Assembly: GCA_016234445.1 (NCBI GenBank)
Contig: JACRBT010000002.1
Span: 310,001 to 374,000 of the forward strand
Source: Chloroflexota bacterium
Lineage (GTDB): Bacteria > Chloroflexota > Dehalococcoidia > Tepidiformales > Tepidiformaceae
Length of the DNA: 64,000 bases
Reading direction: 5' to 3'
The notes beneath the pieces were generated by a model. It saw only the letters and a program-made list of their open reading frames with translations, was not told where the DNA came from and made no database searches. Each line of letters opens with the position of its first letter. Position 1 is the stretch's first letter. A program made the position numbers and the translations under genes. Shown here one piece after another: positions 36,228-43,968 of this stretch.

Positions 36228-37355
36228 ATGCGCGAAGTCGTAGTAGCAGGCGTCGGCTTGACCCGATTCGGGCAGTTCGCGGACCGAACCTACATAGACC
36301 ATGGAGTCGAGGCGGTCGTGAAGGCCCAGGCGGATGCCGGCCTCGGCTGGAGCGAGATCCAGCGAGCGTATTGCGGGGCGAGCGGGATCGGTCCGTTCGC
36401 CGGCAACCGGGTGGGGCATGAACTGGGCCTGACCGGAGCCCCGATTGTGAACCTGGACAACGCCTCGGCGAGCGGCAACTCTGCCTTCCACCAGGCGTTC
36501 CTGGCCGTTGCGACGGAGCAATGCGACGTGGCCCTGGCGATGGGAGTCGGCCAGCTTGGACGGACCATGCTCAACGCCGCTGGCAGCCAAGCAGAAACAC
36601 GCAAGTACCTGGCGCAGGCGTACGGCAACGCCATGACCATATTCGCGCTGGCCGCCCGCAGGCGGATGCACGAGTATGGCACGTCGCCGGAAATCTTCGG
36701 CCGGATAGCCGTCAAGAGTAAGTTGTACGGCGCGCTGAACCCGAACTCCCACATTCAACGAAAGTACTCGCTCGACGAAGTCATGGCGGCAAGACCGATC
36801 GCGAGCCCCTTGACCTTGCCAATGTGCTGTCCCGTGGGCGACGGCGGGGCGGCGGCGATTCTGACCACGCGTCGCGTTGCGGAACGGCTCGGCCAGCTCC
36901 ATCCGGTTCGAGTCACGGCCTCGCTGATGAAAGGCGAAGTCTTCCAGCAGGCCAGTGCCTGGAGCGAAGGAAACACCCTCGCGGTTGCCGCGCGCGAAAT
37001 GTACGAGATGTCAGGCGTTGGCCCCTCAGACCTCGATGTCATTCAACTTCACGACGCCACGTCAAGTGAGGAACTGGATTACTACGAACGGCTCGGGCTC
37101 TGCCGGGAAGGCGAAGCCGACGCCATGGTGCTTGAGGGCGCGACGGGCCCCGGAGGGCGCATCCCGGTCAACACTGATGGCGGACTGACATCACGCGGCC
37201 ATCCGCTCGGGCCAACCGGCCTCGCGCAGGTCCACGAGATCGTCCTCCAACTGCGAGGCGACGCGGGCGATCGGCAGGTGGCCGGCGCGAAGACCGGCCT
37301 CGTCCAGCAGACGGGGGCGGGCGCGGTCTGCTTCATGCACCTCCTCCAGAGGTAA
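36228..37355 (+). CDS. thiolase-like protein (SCP-x/Ltp type), Cys nucleophile replaced
   Basis: The 375-aa protein has the thiolase fold: VVVAGVGLTRFGQF at the start, DNASASGNSAFHQAFLAV at the nucleophile elbow, and NTDGGLTSRGHPLGPTGLAQVHEIVLQLRG with the catalytic His. The position normally held by Cys in N-A-C-A-S-G is Ser80, so ordinary thiolysis is doubtful. Retro-aldol cleavage, as by Ltp2 with a DUF35 partner, or a condensing or lipid-transfer role, are alternatives. AAGGAG lies seven bases before the ATG. A paralogue with the same change is at 60607-61758. Confidence 0.85.
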   Translation: MREVVVAGVGLTRFGQFADRTYIDHGVEAVVKAQADAGLGWSEIQRAYCGASGIGPFAGNRVGHELGLTGAPIVNLDNASASGNSAFHQAFLAVATEQCDVALAMGVGQLGRTMLNAAGSQAETRKYLAQAYGNAMTIFALAARRRMHEYGTSPEIFGRIAVKSKLYGALNPNSHIQRKYSLDEVMAARPIASPLTLPMCCPVGDGGAAAILTTRRVAERLGQLHPVRVTASLMKGEVFQQASAWSEGNTLAVAAREMYEMSGVGPSDLDVIQLHDATSSEELDYYERLGLCREGEADAMVLEGATGPGGRIPVNTDGGLTSRGHPLGPTGLAQVHEIVLQLRGDAGDRQVAGAKTGLVQQTGAGAVCFMHLLQR

Positions 37356-37407
37356 CCTCGTCGCCGAGTCTTCGTCCTGACCGCTATAGCCAACGGTGGA
37401 GGCCTCC

Positions 37408-38601
37408 ATGGAACCCAGCCACAACCTTGGGGTACGGGCCAGGATCAGCGCCAACGTACTGCGGGACTACATGATTCGACCGATCGCCAGGGAACCTGCC
37501 GATGTGCCGTGGGGACCACGTGGCTTGTCCGAAGAGTGGCTTACTGCCGCCCTCTGCGACAAGGTTCCCGGCGCGAGGGTCGAGTCACTTCAGGTCGGTG
37601 GCGGCCACGACGGCAGCAATGTCCGACGGGCCCTGCGCGTCGCCTATAACGATATCGGCGAGCGCGCCGGGCTACCCACCGCTCTTTACACGAAGTCCAC
37701 GCCTACGTTGCTCACGCGCCTGGCATCAGGTGTGGGAGCCGCGTCCGAAGCTAGATTCTTGACGCGCTTTGGTTCTCAGGTGCCGATCGAGCTACCAATA
37801 CTGTACTTTTCGACTAGCGATCGCGCGTCAGGTCGTAAATTTCACATCTTCGAAGACCTGGTAGCTACCAAGGCTGCCGCCTTTTGCGGTATCTCCACCA
37901 ACATATCACGAGATAGAGCGGACCAAATCGTCGATACGCTCGCTGCTCTCCATGGACACTTCTACGGCAGCGCCCTGCCGACGGACCAGAGGTTCGTCAC
38001 CTACGACGCCTGGTTTCAGGGAGGCGCACGGCTCGGGATCAAAGAGAGCCACGACAGGGCAATGGTGGAAGCCGAGGACGTGATTCCACCCGATGTCTTC
38101 GCGCGTAAGGACGATATCTGGCCCACCGCCGTCCGCATGCTCGAGCTCCACCATCGGGAGCCGCTCACACTCCTCCATAGCGATGTCCATCTAGGTAACT
38201 GGTACGTCACGGGAGCCGGGCGCATGGGCCTCGCTGACTGGGGTTGTGTCGCGCTGGGCCACTGGGCGCGGGATTTCGCCTACGCCATCTCCACGACGCT
38301 CCAGGTAGAAGATCGGCGCCTCTGGGAGAAAGACCTGCTCATGCGCTACCTCGACGCCATGCGTGAGTCGTGCGACCTGAAGGTGTCCTTTGAAGTCGCC
38401 TGGAACCAGTATCGGTCGCAACTGTTTGCGGCTCTGCTCATGTGGACGCCGACTCTCTGCCACCCGCCCACCATGCCGGATATGCAGCCAGCTTACATCT
38501 CACGGGAACTCATCAGAAGAATGGCCATCGCTATCTCTGACCTTGATACTTTTAACTGCGAGGTATGCTTCCATGATCAAACGCCAGGTGTCGTTCATTG
38601 A
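37408..38601 (+). CDS. aminoglycoside phosphotransferase-like kinase
   Basis: The 397-aa protein shows the Brenner motif LLHSDVHLGNWYV and a following metal-binding segment MGLADWGCVALGHWARDFAYAI, the kinase catalytic core of the APH/choline-kinase-like family. The N-lobe has VGGGHDGSNVRRALRVAY in place of a tight glycine loop. Members act on small hydroxylated molecules, and related genes often sit with acyl-CoA dehydrogenase pathways. The ATG at 37408 has GGAGG five bases upstream; the GTG at 37396 would overlap that site. Substrate is unknown; antibiotic resistance is unlikely here. Confidence 0.82.
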   Translation: MEPSHNLGVRARISANVLRDYMIRPIAREPADVPWGPRGLSEEWLTAALCDKVPGARVESLQVGGGHDGSNVRRALRVAYNDIGERAGLPTALYTKSTPTLLTRLASGVGAASEARFLTRFGSQVPIELPILYFSTSDRASGRKFHIFEDLVATKAAAFCGISTNISRDRADQIVDTLAALHGHFYGSALPTDQRFVTYDAWFQGGARLGIKESHDRAMVEAEDVIPPDVFARKDDIWPTAVRMLELHHREPLTLLHSDVHLGNWYVTGAGRMGLADWGCVALGHWARDFAYAISTTLQVEDRRLWEKDLLMRYLDAMRESCDLKVSFEVAWNQYRSQLFAALLMWTPTLCHPPTMPDMQPAYISRELIRRMAIAISDLDTFNCEVCFHDQTPGVVH

Positions 38602-38797
38602 TTGGGGCACAGAGGTGATAGAAGACATCCTTTTCATGGCAGCAAAGGGCTTGAGTGAGATGACGGATGATTGCAGATTCGTAGAAGTCTCAGTCCCCTT
38701 CCGCATTACAGCGAACGCTAACGAAGAGACGCTGGAGATCAGTTCCCCTCGTGCAACCGGTGTCACCCTCGTAACGACGCTCCCTCGGCCCTTTTAG
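38573..38797 (+). CDS. small protein of unknown function
   Basis: This 74-aa frame begins with an ATG inside the last 29 bases of the kinase gene and reads MIKRQVSFIDWGTEVIEDILF, then a mixed alpha/beta-like body ending in TLPRPF. An AGG lies about eight bases before the ATG. Overlap with the kinase end suggests coupled translation. I recognise no family, and a chance frame is possible. Confidence 0.4.
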   Translation: MIKRQVSFIDWGTEVIEDILFMAAKGLSEMTDDCRFVEVSVPFRITANANEETLEISSPRATGVTLVTTLPRPF

Positions 38798-39335
38798 ACT
38801 CGATGCGCGATGTGCGCGAGCTCAACACCACCTCGGCTGCAGCCGACCCTGGCGCGGTTCGGAGTTTCCCCCTCCGTCCCGGCCGCGCCAGGGTCACCCC
38901 CCATTCCCGTCAGTCACCCCCGGTGCCTGTCCGCGCGAAACTCCAGGACGCTCCGTGGCGCCTGGGATCCGAACATCCTCCAACTTCAAAGGGGAAGGGC
39001 GGCGATCGCGACTGGCCCCGACCAGCGGTCGGACGCCAGGTCGTGCTCTCCCTCCTCAAGCCGTCGCGCTGGAGGAGGAGTCGCGTCGCCAACCGCTCTC
39101 ATACGCCCCCGGCAGAGCTGTTCGCACAGGGAATCCATGCAATAGGGGCACGGCGTTCTTCCCCCGGGAGAGGCTGGGAACCGCTCGCACGGCCGGGGAG
39201 GTGGGCCGAACGCGGCCGACCTCCCCGGCCTGCGGGGAGGCCGGCGTCGTAGCCGACCGGCGTCGATGGCGGTTCTCCGGAGATACACCTTCTTGGTTGG
39301 GGGGACGACCTGGCCATCACCTGCTCAGTCGGCCG
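38798..39335. other. 540-base intergenic stretch with one strong hairpin
   Basis: This gap lies between convergent genes. Its right part holds the long hairpin at 39191-39230. The rest is GC-rich and C-rich; several frames are open, but none has a ribosome site, a family signature or normal composition. Confidence 0.5.
39191..39230. terminator. bidirectional terminator-like hairpin
   Basis: Arms 39191-39207 and 39214-39230 pair over 17 positions with a single G-G mismatch, closing a 6-base loop (GAACGC). It lies between convergent transcription units. There is no T-run, so intrinsic termination is uncertain; it could also be a repetitive extragenic element. Confidence 0.45.
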
Positions 39336-40196
39336 TCAAAACCGCGTGGACGTCATTTCCTCCGTCCAGAAGTTTGGGGGCCTCTTCTCGTAGAACGATT
39401 GCGCGGCCTCTATCCGTTCGGTCCGGTTGATAAAGTGGGGATCGATCATCTGGAGATAGTTATCCGAGTAGTGAAGTCCTGCGTCGATCATCTCGAAACT
39501 CTGTCTGACGGCCGCTATGCAGCTCGGGACACGGTCGAGCAGCTCGTCGCACCAACGATCAACTTCGCGATCGAGGAGGCGATCCTGGACGACGACGTTG
39601 CAAATTCCCTGCTCCAGTGCTTCCTGCGCGGTCAGTTGCCGCAACCGCATCCAGTATTCCTTCGCACGCTTCAGCCCAACAACGTGAGCGGAACTCGCGA
39701 CGATGTAACCACTGGCTGGACTCCCCACGCGCGGTCCGTTCTGGCCGAACACGGCGCTCTCACCCGCGATGGTAAAGTCGCAGTGATAAGCCATGTGGCT
39801 GTGCATGCCGACAACGTAACCACGTACAGCCGCAATCACCGGTTTGATGCAGCGCTTAATGATTGTATCCGGACTGATACCGCCGAGTTGTGACGCAGCG
39901 GCCCCCCGGTCACCCATCTTAGACAGTTCCTCGACGTCACCGCCCACGCCGAAATGCTTGCCGGTATGCGATAGTACGATGGCCCCGATGTCGCCTCTAC
40001 TGTTTGCGTCCAGGAGCGCGTCCATCAGTTCCGCCGACGTCTCCAGACCGAACGAATTCATTCGGTCTGGTCTATTGAAACGGATGCGAGCGACTCCGCC
40101 GCAGCGCACGCCCTCTCGCACCCGGTGGTGCTGCTCGTACAGGATCGTCGAGTAGGAGTGCCCGTCCACGGCTTCCCAATCAGTCCAGTCAGTCAT
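39336..40196 (-). CDS. crotonase-family protein, MenB/BadI-like
   Basis: The 286-aa protein has IRFNRPDRMNSFG, GKHFGVGGDVEELS and MAYHCDFTIAGESAVFGQNGPRVGSPASGYI. The CDFTIA and AVFGQ-GP-VGS segments resemble dihydroxynaphthoyl-CoA synthase (MenB) and 2-ketocyclohexanecarboxyl-CoA hydrolase (BadI) more than simple hydratases, so ring closure or ring opening of a CoA thioester is conceivable. The ATG overlaps the stop of the DsrE-like gene (TGATG), so the two are coupled. Confidence 0.8.
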   Translation of the reverse strand: MTDWTDWEAVDGHSYSTILYEQHHRVREGVRCGGVARIRFNRPDRMNSFGLETSAELMDALLDANSRGDIGAIVLSHTGKHFGVGGDVEELSKMGDRGAAASQLGGISPDTIIKRCIKPVIAAVRGYVVGMHSHMAYHCDFTIAGESAVFGQNGPRVGSPASGYIVASSAHVVGLKRAKEYWMRLRQLTAQEALEQGICNVVVQDRLLDREVDRWCDELLDRVPSCIAAVRQSFEMIDAGLHYSDNYLQMIDPHFINRTERIEAAQSFYEKRPPNFWTEEMTSTRF

Positions 40197-40627
40197 CAGT
40201 AGCTCCCAATCACCGTGTTCGCGGATGTGATGAGGTCGGCGAGGGCCTGCTCGTCAATGCGCTGAAGGTAGTCCGGGTCAGCGTCAAGCCCCAGGAATGC
40301 CGTCCAGATGGGGCAGGCGACAAGCCGGAGGCCCGGTTCGGCAGAGGCGGACCGCACGAACGCACGAATGTCTGTCCACCGGGGATCGCGTTCCGCGTCT
40401 GCGATGCCATGTCCCAACCTGTCGGCTCCCCGGATGACGGTGCTGCGCATCTCCCGCCCCTTGAAATTCTGAGCCCACTCGAATGTGCCACCGGCAAGCG
40501 CCCACAGAGCCTCGCCGACGAAGACGACGGTCACATCTCCCTGGCGTTTGGCGAGCGTACGCCCGAGAGCGATGTTCCCGAGCACAGAGTCCTCGAGTGC
40601 GTCTTTGCAGATGAGCACGGTAGTCAC
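40196..40627 (-). CDS. DsrE/DsrF-like family protein
   Basis: The 143-aa protein begins VTTVLICKDALEDSVLGNIALGRTLAKRQGDVTVVFVGEALWALAGG and has a Cys in LRLVACPIWTAF, consistent with the DsrE-like alpha/beta fold used in sulfur relay and in proteins of unknown function. The GTG at 40627 follows GAGGAGGG; an upstream GTG at 40648 is less likely. It is the first gene of a two-gene unit with the MenB/BadI-like protein and is preceded by promoter site 7. Confidence 0.65.
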   Translation of the reverse strand: MTTVLICKDALEDSVLGNIALGRTLAKRQGDVTVVFVGEALWALAGGTFEWAQNFKGREMRSTVIRGADRLGHGIADAERDPRWTDIRAFVRSASAEPGLRLVACPIWTAFLGLDADPDYLQRIDEQALADLITSANTVIGSY

Positions 40628-40687
40628 GGGCCTTCCCTCCTCTTCCACGTCGTCGCGGGTGAGCTTCGGTCGCGAAGCCGCGCCGCC

Positions 40688-40733
40688 ACTCTAGGCTCGT
40701 CCCGACAATGTGTCAACCTTTGAAAGACACGAA
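40688..40733 (-). promoter_or_regulatory. promoter with shared motif (site 7)
   Basis: On the minus strand TTGACA (40716-40711) is followed 17 bp later by TAGAGT (40693-40688). Upstream, the inner block TCTTTCAAAGG matches sites 1 and 9, while the outer half (TTCGTG) is weak. The implied transcript start is about 55 bases before the DsrE-like gene. Confidence 0.55.
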
Positions 40734-40849
40734 CTCTGCTCATCCACAAACTCCGCCTCCCCCTGGGGCAGCACGCCCTGGAGGCGTGCTGCCCGCCGCT
40801 TCCGCTCGCGATCCGGCGCCCCGCCTACTCCTTGATCAGGTCGTTATTC

Positions 40850-40895
40850 TTTCATACTTCCAATACTTGATACTCGACGGATCCTGGTGTAGATT
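40850..40895 (+). promoter_or_regulatory. promoter with shared motif (site 8), before DinB gene
   Basis: TTTCAT (40850-40855), 11 bp, TTGATA (40867-40872), 17 bp, TAGATT (40890-40895). Both arms are one base off the consensus, but spacing is exact. It faces the DinB-like gene at 41025. Confidence 0.5.
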
Positions 40896-41024
40896 TCCGG
40901 CGGCTCGCCGCCCCGTTCGCGTGCCACGTCCACGGCAGGCGGCCCCGCCGTAGTCGCCGCGCCTGCGCGTCAGCCCGTGCCGGCAAACCGGCGCGGTTTG
41001 GGAGAGAGGGTAAGGTTCATCGAG

Positions 41025-41636
41025 ATGGTCACCCAAGGGCAGGTCCGCGAACTGCGCGAGAAGCTGCTGATAGAACACAGTCGTCTGGTCACCACGGCAA
41101 CGAGCCTCACGGCCGAACAGGCGAAGAGGGGCCGGCCGGACCGAGAGGGAGAGGAAGGCTGGTCGCCCCTTCAGCAGCTCAGCCACCTTTGGGAGATGGA
41201 GCTCCTCTATGACTCCTGGATCCTGGCTGCCCTCGAACGCGATCGGCCCGACATCGGGAAACTGCCGATGCTCCAGCCGGCGGTTACCATAGAGCGCGCC
41301 AACAAGCATTCGGTCCCGGAACTCCTGGCGGTGGTCGAGTCCGAGCGCGCGAGGACCCTCGCCATTCTCGACCAGCTGCAACTCGATCAGTACGACCGGA
41401 CGGCGTTGCACCCCGTCTTCGGAGAACTGACCGTCATGCAGTGGCTTCGGAGCTTCTATCGCCACGATCGCATGCACCGGATGCAAATGGCCGGCGACGA
41501 GCCCGACTACCAGCCTCGCGGAAACGGTGCCGGCATGGACCAGCGCCGGATGCGGCTGAGGCTCGGAGAGGAACGTCTTCAGGCGATTCACACGATGGAC
41601 GAGTTGCTCTCTGCTGCGTCGCAGCAGGACGAGTAA
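41025..41636 (+). CDS. DinB-like four-helix protein
   Basis: The 203-aa protein shows the DinB/YfiT pattern: LREKLLIEHSRLVTTATSLTAEQ, WSPLQQLSHLWEMELLYDSWI and MQWLRSFYRHDRMHRMQMAGDEPDY, with three spaced histidines that could bind a metal. Members include thiol-dependent isomerases and S-transferases as well as unknowns. The ATG at 41025 follows AAGG at nine bases; a GTG at 40977 would add 16 residues. Confidence 0.8.
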   Translation: MVTQGQVRELREKLLIEHSRLVTTATSLTAEQAKRGRPDREGEEGWSPLQQLSHLWEMELLYDSWILAALERDRPDIGKLPMLQPAVTIERANKHSVPELLAVVESERARTLAILDQLQLDQYDRTALHPVFGELTVMQWLRSFYRHDRMHRMQMAGDEPDYQPRGNGAGMDQRRMRLRLGEERLQAIHTMDELLSAASQQDE

Positions 41637-41670
41637 CGCTCAGGGCGTCTTGCTCGCTCCCTGGCTGCGC

Positions 41671-41684
41671 GGCCCCTCGGGGCC
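41671..41684. terminator. short GC hairpin between convergent genes
   Basis: GGCCCC-TC-GGGGCC lies between the ends of the DinB-like gene and the hydrolase gene. It could help separate the two units. No T-run follows, so support is modest. Confidence 0.3.
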
Positions 41685-41693
41685 ACCGGCACC

Positions 41694-42650
41694 CTAGACG
41701 GGGAAGGTGGCGTGGCGCTCCAGGAACGGCCTGACTGCGTGCAGGAAGCCAACGGTGTTCTGCGAGTGGACGTTGTGTCCGCAGTCGCCAACAGTGACCA
41801 GCTCGCCCCGGGCGAGAGCGTCCGCGAACCGCCGCGCAGCGGCGGGCTCCAGAATGTTCGAGTACTGACCTCTGACAACGAGGACGGGACATGCGAACTG
41901 TTCCGCCTCGGCAAGGGACACCCGGCCTCGGGGAGCGTCGTCCGCTGCTCGACCGACGATGGTCGGATCACACTTGCTCACGTACTTCCCGTCGGCCCGC
42001 TCCAGGAGGTTGTAGCGGACGGTCCGTTCTATGTGCTCTTTCGAACGAAACGGGTCATATCCGCGGACTCGCTCGACGAACTCGTTCACGTCGAGAAATT
42101 CGACCGCCGACTCTACGAACGACCGGATGGAGGCGGCTCCCTCCAGGCTTACCTCCGGCGCAACATCGACGAGGACAGCGGCACGTGCAACTCCGGGGTG
42201 GTTCTTCAGGACGGTCATTGTCACCATGCCACCCATCGAGTGGCCGACGATGATCGGAGCATCCATTCCCAACTGCTCGATCAACGAGAATGCATCGGCT
42301 GCCATCGTGTCGATAGCATAGTCCTGGTCACGCGCCCACTCGCTGTCGCCGTGTCCTCGCTGATCCAAGGCCACCACGTGGAAGCGGTCCGCGAGAGCAA
42401 GGCTGACCAGGTCCCACGAATGCGCGGACTGGTGACCTCCGTGCAACAGGACAAGCGGCGAGCAATCCGGCTCGCCCCATTCGAGCAGGTGGAACCTGTG
42501 GTGCCGAAGGATGACGTTCAGTGACCGGTATCGCGGCACGTTCGCGTGTTTGACTCCAAGGTCGGCGGCACTTCGCACCAGGCTCTCGAACTCCTCAGTC
42601 TCAGTCATGTCTAGAGGTTCGAGCCCACTCGCGAATATATTCAGATGCAT
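41694..42650 (-). CDS. alpha/beta hydrolase
   Basis: The 318-aa protein has the oxyanion segment VLLHGGHQSAHSWD, LDQRGHGDSEW, the nucleophile elbow VGHSMGGMVT, and a C-terminal VGDCGHNVHSQ carrying the catalytic His. It may hydrolyse an ester, a C-C bond in a ring-cleavage product or a thioester; the sequence does not decide. The ATG at 42650 has GGAG seven bases upstream. Promoter site 9 lies 150 bp upstream. Confidence 0.9.
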   Translation of the reverse strand: MHLNIFASGLEPLDMTETEEFESLVRSAADLGVKHANVPRYRSLNVILRHHRFHLLEWGEPDCSPLVLLHGGHQSAHSWDLVSLALADRFHVVALDQRGHGDSEWARDQDYAIDTMAADAFSLIEQLGMDAPIIVGHSMGGMVTMTVLKNHPGVARAAVLVDVAPEVSLEGAASIRSFVESAVEFLDVNEFVERVRGYDPFRSKEHIERTVRYNLLERADGKYVSKCDPTIVGRAADDAPRGRVSLAEAEQFACPVLVVRGQYSNILEPAAARRFADALARGELVTVGDCGHNVHSQNTVGFLHAVRPFLERHATFPV

Positions 42651-42778
42651 TAGCATTCTCCGAGATCGGTCGTCGTAAGCCCAGTGCTTGCGTCCCTGGT
42701 GGCCTGGACCTCCCCACCCCACGCCCACCTCGACGACTCAGTGCCACCGCGTAGCGCGGACGACGGCGAACGCCGGTC

Positions 42779-42824
42779 ACGCTAGCGCCTCTCCAAGTTT
42801 CTGTCAATACCTGAAAGATTGCAA
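42779..42824 (-). promoter_or_regulatory. promoter with shared motif (site 9), before hydrolase
   Basis: On the minus strand TTGCAA, 11 bp, TTGACA (42824-42802), 17 bp, TAGCGT (42784-42779). The inner block TCTTTCAGGTA differs from site 1 (TCTTTCAGCTG) at only a few bases. It is the rightmost of the nine sites. Confidence 0.65.
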
Positions 42825-42886
42825 GATAGGGGCGATAGTCCTCGAGGCTGCCCTCCCGACTGCGCTGCCGCCGGTCCGCTGCCCGC

Positions 42887-43018
42887 TCAACGTTGAGTTC
42901 CTCCGGTCAAGGCGTCCGGCGTCGTTATGTAATCTCCTGCCTCCTTCACGGTTTCGTGCTTGTTGCGAAGGAAGGCGACGATGTCGAAGCGGTGGATGTT
43001 CTGCGTGAGGACGCTCAT
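42887..43018 (-). CDS. 43-aa mini-gene after helicase fragment
   Basis: An ATG overlapping the helicase-fragment stop (ATGA) opens a 43-codon frame reading MSVLTQNIHRFDIVAFLRN to a TGA at 42887. The overlap is typical of a coupled gene, so this may be the broken start of a phage gene. I recognise no family. Confidence 0.35.
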   Translation of the reverse strand: MSVLTQNIHRFDIVAFLRNKHETVKEAGDYITTPDALTGGTQR

Positions 43019-43317
43019 GAAGCCAGGTCCTCCTCGAACCGGGAGAGGTCGAAACGTGCCTTCACGGGGATTTCCTCCCCCTGTCCACTGTTACGCGACT
43101 TGGCAAAGGCGAGACGCATAACGCCGTCCTTCTTCTCGGTGGGGTCCTGGCAGAGGGCGATGACGTAGTCGGCGATCTTCACCTTGTCGAAACTGTCTGC
43201 GACGTTCTCAATGCCAAAGGTGCGCTTGCGGAGGGCTTCGCGGTTGGCCTGGGAGGCAGTCCAGACGGGGATGTCCAAGGCCACGGCCATGCCGCGGAGG
43301 GAACGGTAGATCTCGGC
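43015..43317 (-). pseudogene. C-terminal fragment of phage-type DnaB helicase
   Basis: From just after an in-frame TAG at 43320-43318 the frame reads AEIYRSLRGMAVALDIPVWTASQANR, then VADSFDKVKIADYVIALCQDP and MRLAFAKSRNSGQGEEIPVKARFDLSRFE. This matches the end of DnaB/gp4-type replicative helicases (the SQ-N-R and AK-R arginine-finger region). The Walker A and N-terminal parts are absent, so about three quarters of the gene is lost. It marks a decayed phage or integrative element. Confidence 0.75.
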
Positions 43318-43593
43318 CTAACGCCAACCGCCCACGGCGCAAGCCATGGAATGCATCCTCCACCCACGAGGCATGAGGCGTGGTCGCCCGCACAGCGCCC
43401 TCGGCAGCCCACCGGCCACCTTTTCGCTCCATCGATCAGTCCGGCCGAGCGCTGCTCGTCCAGTCCCGGGACATCATCCTTCGGCGGACTCCAGCTGCCG
43501 GGTACCGGTTGACCGGGCACACTGCACCCCATACTTTGATGTCACCGTGGGTAACGACGCCCTGGGGCAATCTGAGAGACGGTGTAAGCGCAG

Positions 43594-43968
43594 ATGAAGA
43601 CGCTCAAGTTCGAGGACATAGCCGAAATCCCGCCGCCCTCCACCCAGCGCGGCCCTCGCAAGAGCGTGAGCCGCGATGCCTACGAGGCGGCACAGAAGTC
43701 GGCCAGCGGCAAGCTCCGGGTGACTGGCGACCCGACCGAAGTCGAGCGGTTCTACAAGTCCATGATCCAGTGGCGGAACCGCCACGGTCGCCTCGCTGTC
43801 CACGTGCGCAAGGACGGGGACAAGGTCTACGTCTGGGTCGACAAGGGCGACCCGGGCACCAAGGCCATCAAGAGCGGGAAGAGCATCAGCCTGGCCGCGG
43901 CCCTGGAACCGAGCGGGGCTCAGGGTCAGACGAACCGGCAGGGCGTTCGTGCGGGCCCTCCGCACTGA
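43594..43968 (+). CDS. hypothetical phage-like protein
   Basis: The 124-aa frame starts MKTLKFEDIAEIPPPSTQRG and continues TGDPTEVERFYKSMIQWRNRHGRLAVHVRKDGDKVYVWVDKGD, which has normal composition and predicted alpha/beta structure. The last 20 residues look less natural and may follow a frame change. It lies in the element remnant between the helicase fragment and the excisionase-like gene. I recognise no family. Confidence 0.6.
   Translation: MKTLKFEDIAEIPPPSTQRGPRKSVSRDAYEAAQKSASGKLRVTGDPTEVERFYKSMIQWRNRHGRLAVHVRKDGDKVYVWVDKGDPGTKAIKSGKSISLAAALEPSGAQGQTNRQGVRAGPPH

Noticed and set aside
38803-39252. 149-aa plus-strand frame in the gap before the MenB/BadI-like gene
   Set aside because: There is no ribosome site, the composition is Arg/Pro-rich, and it runs through the strong hairpin.
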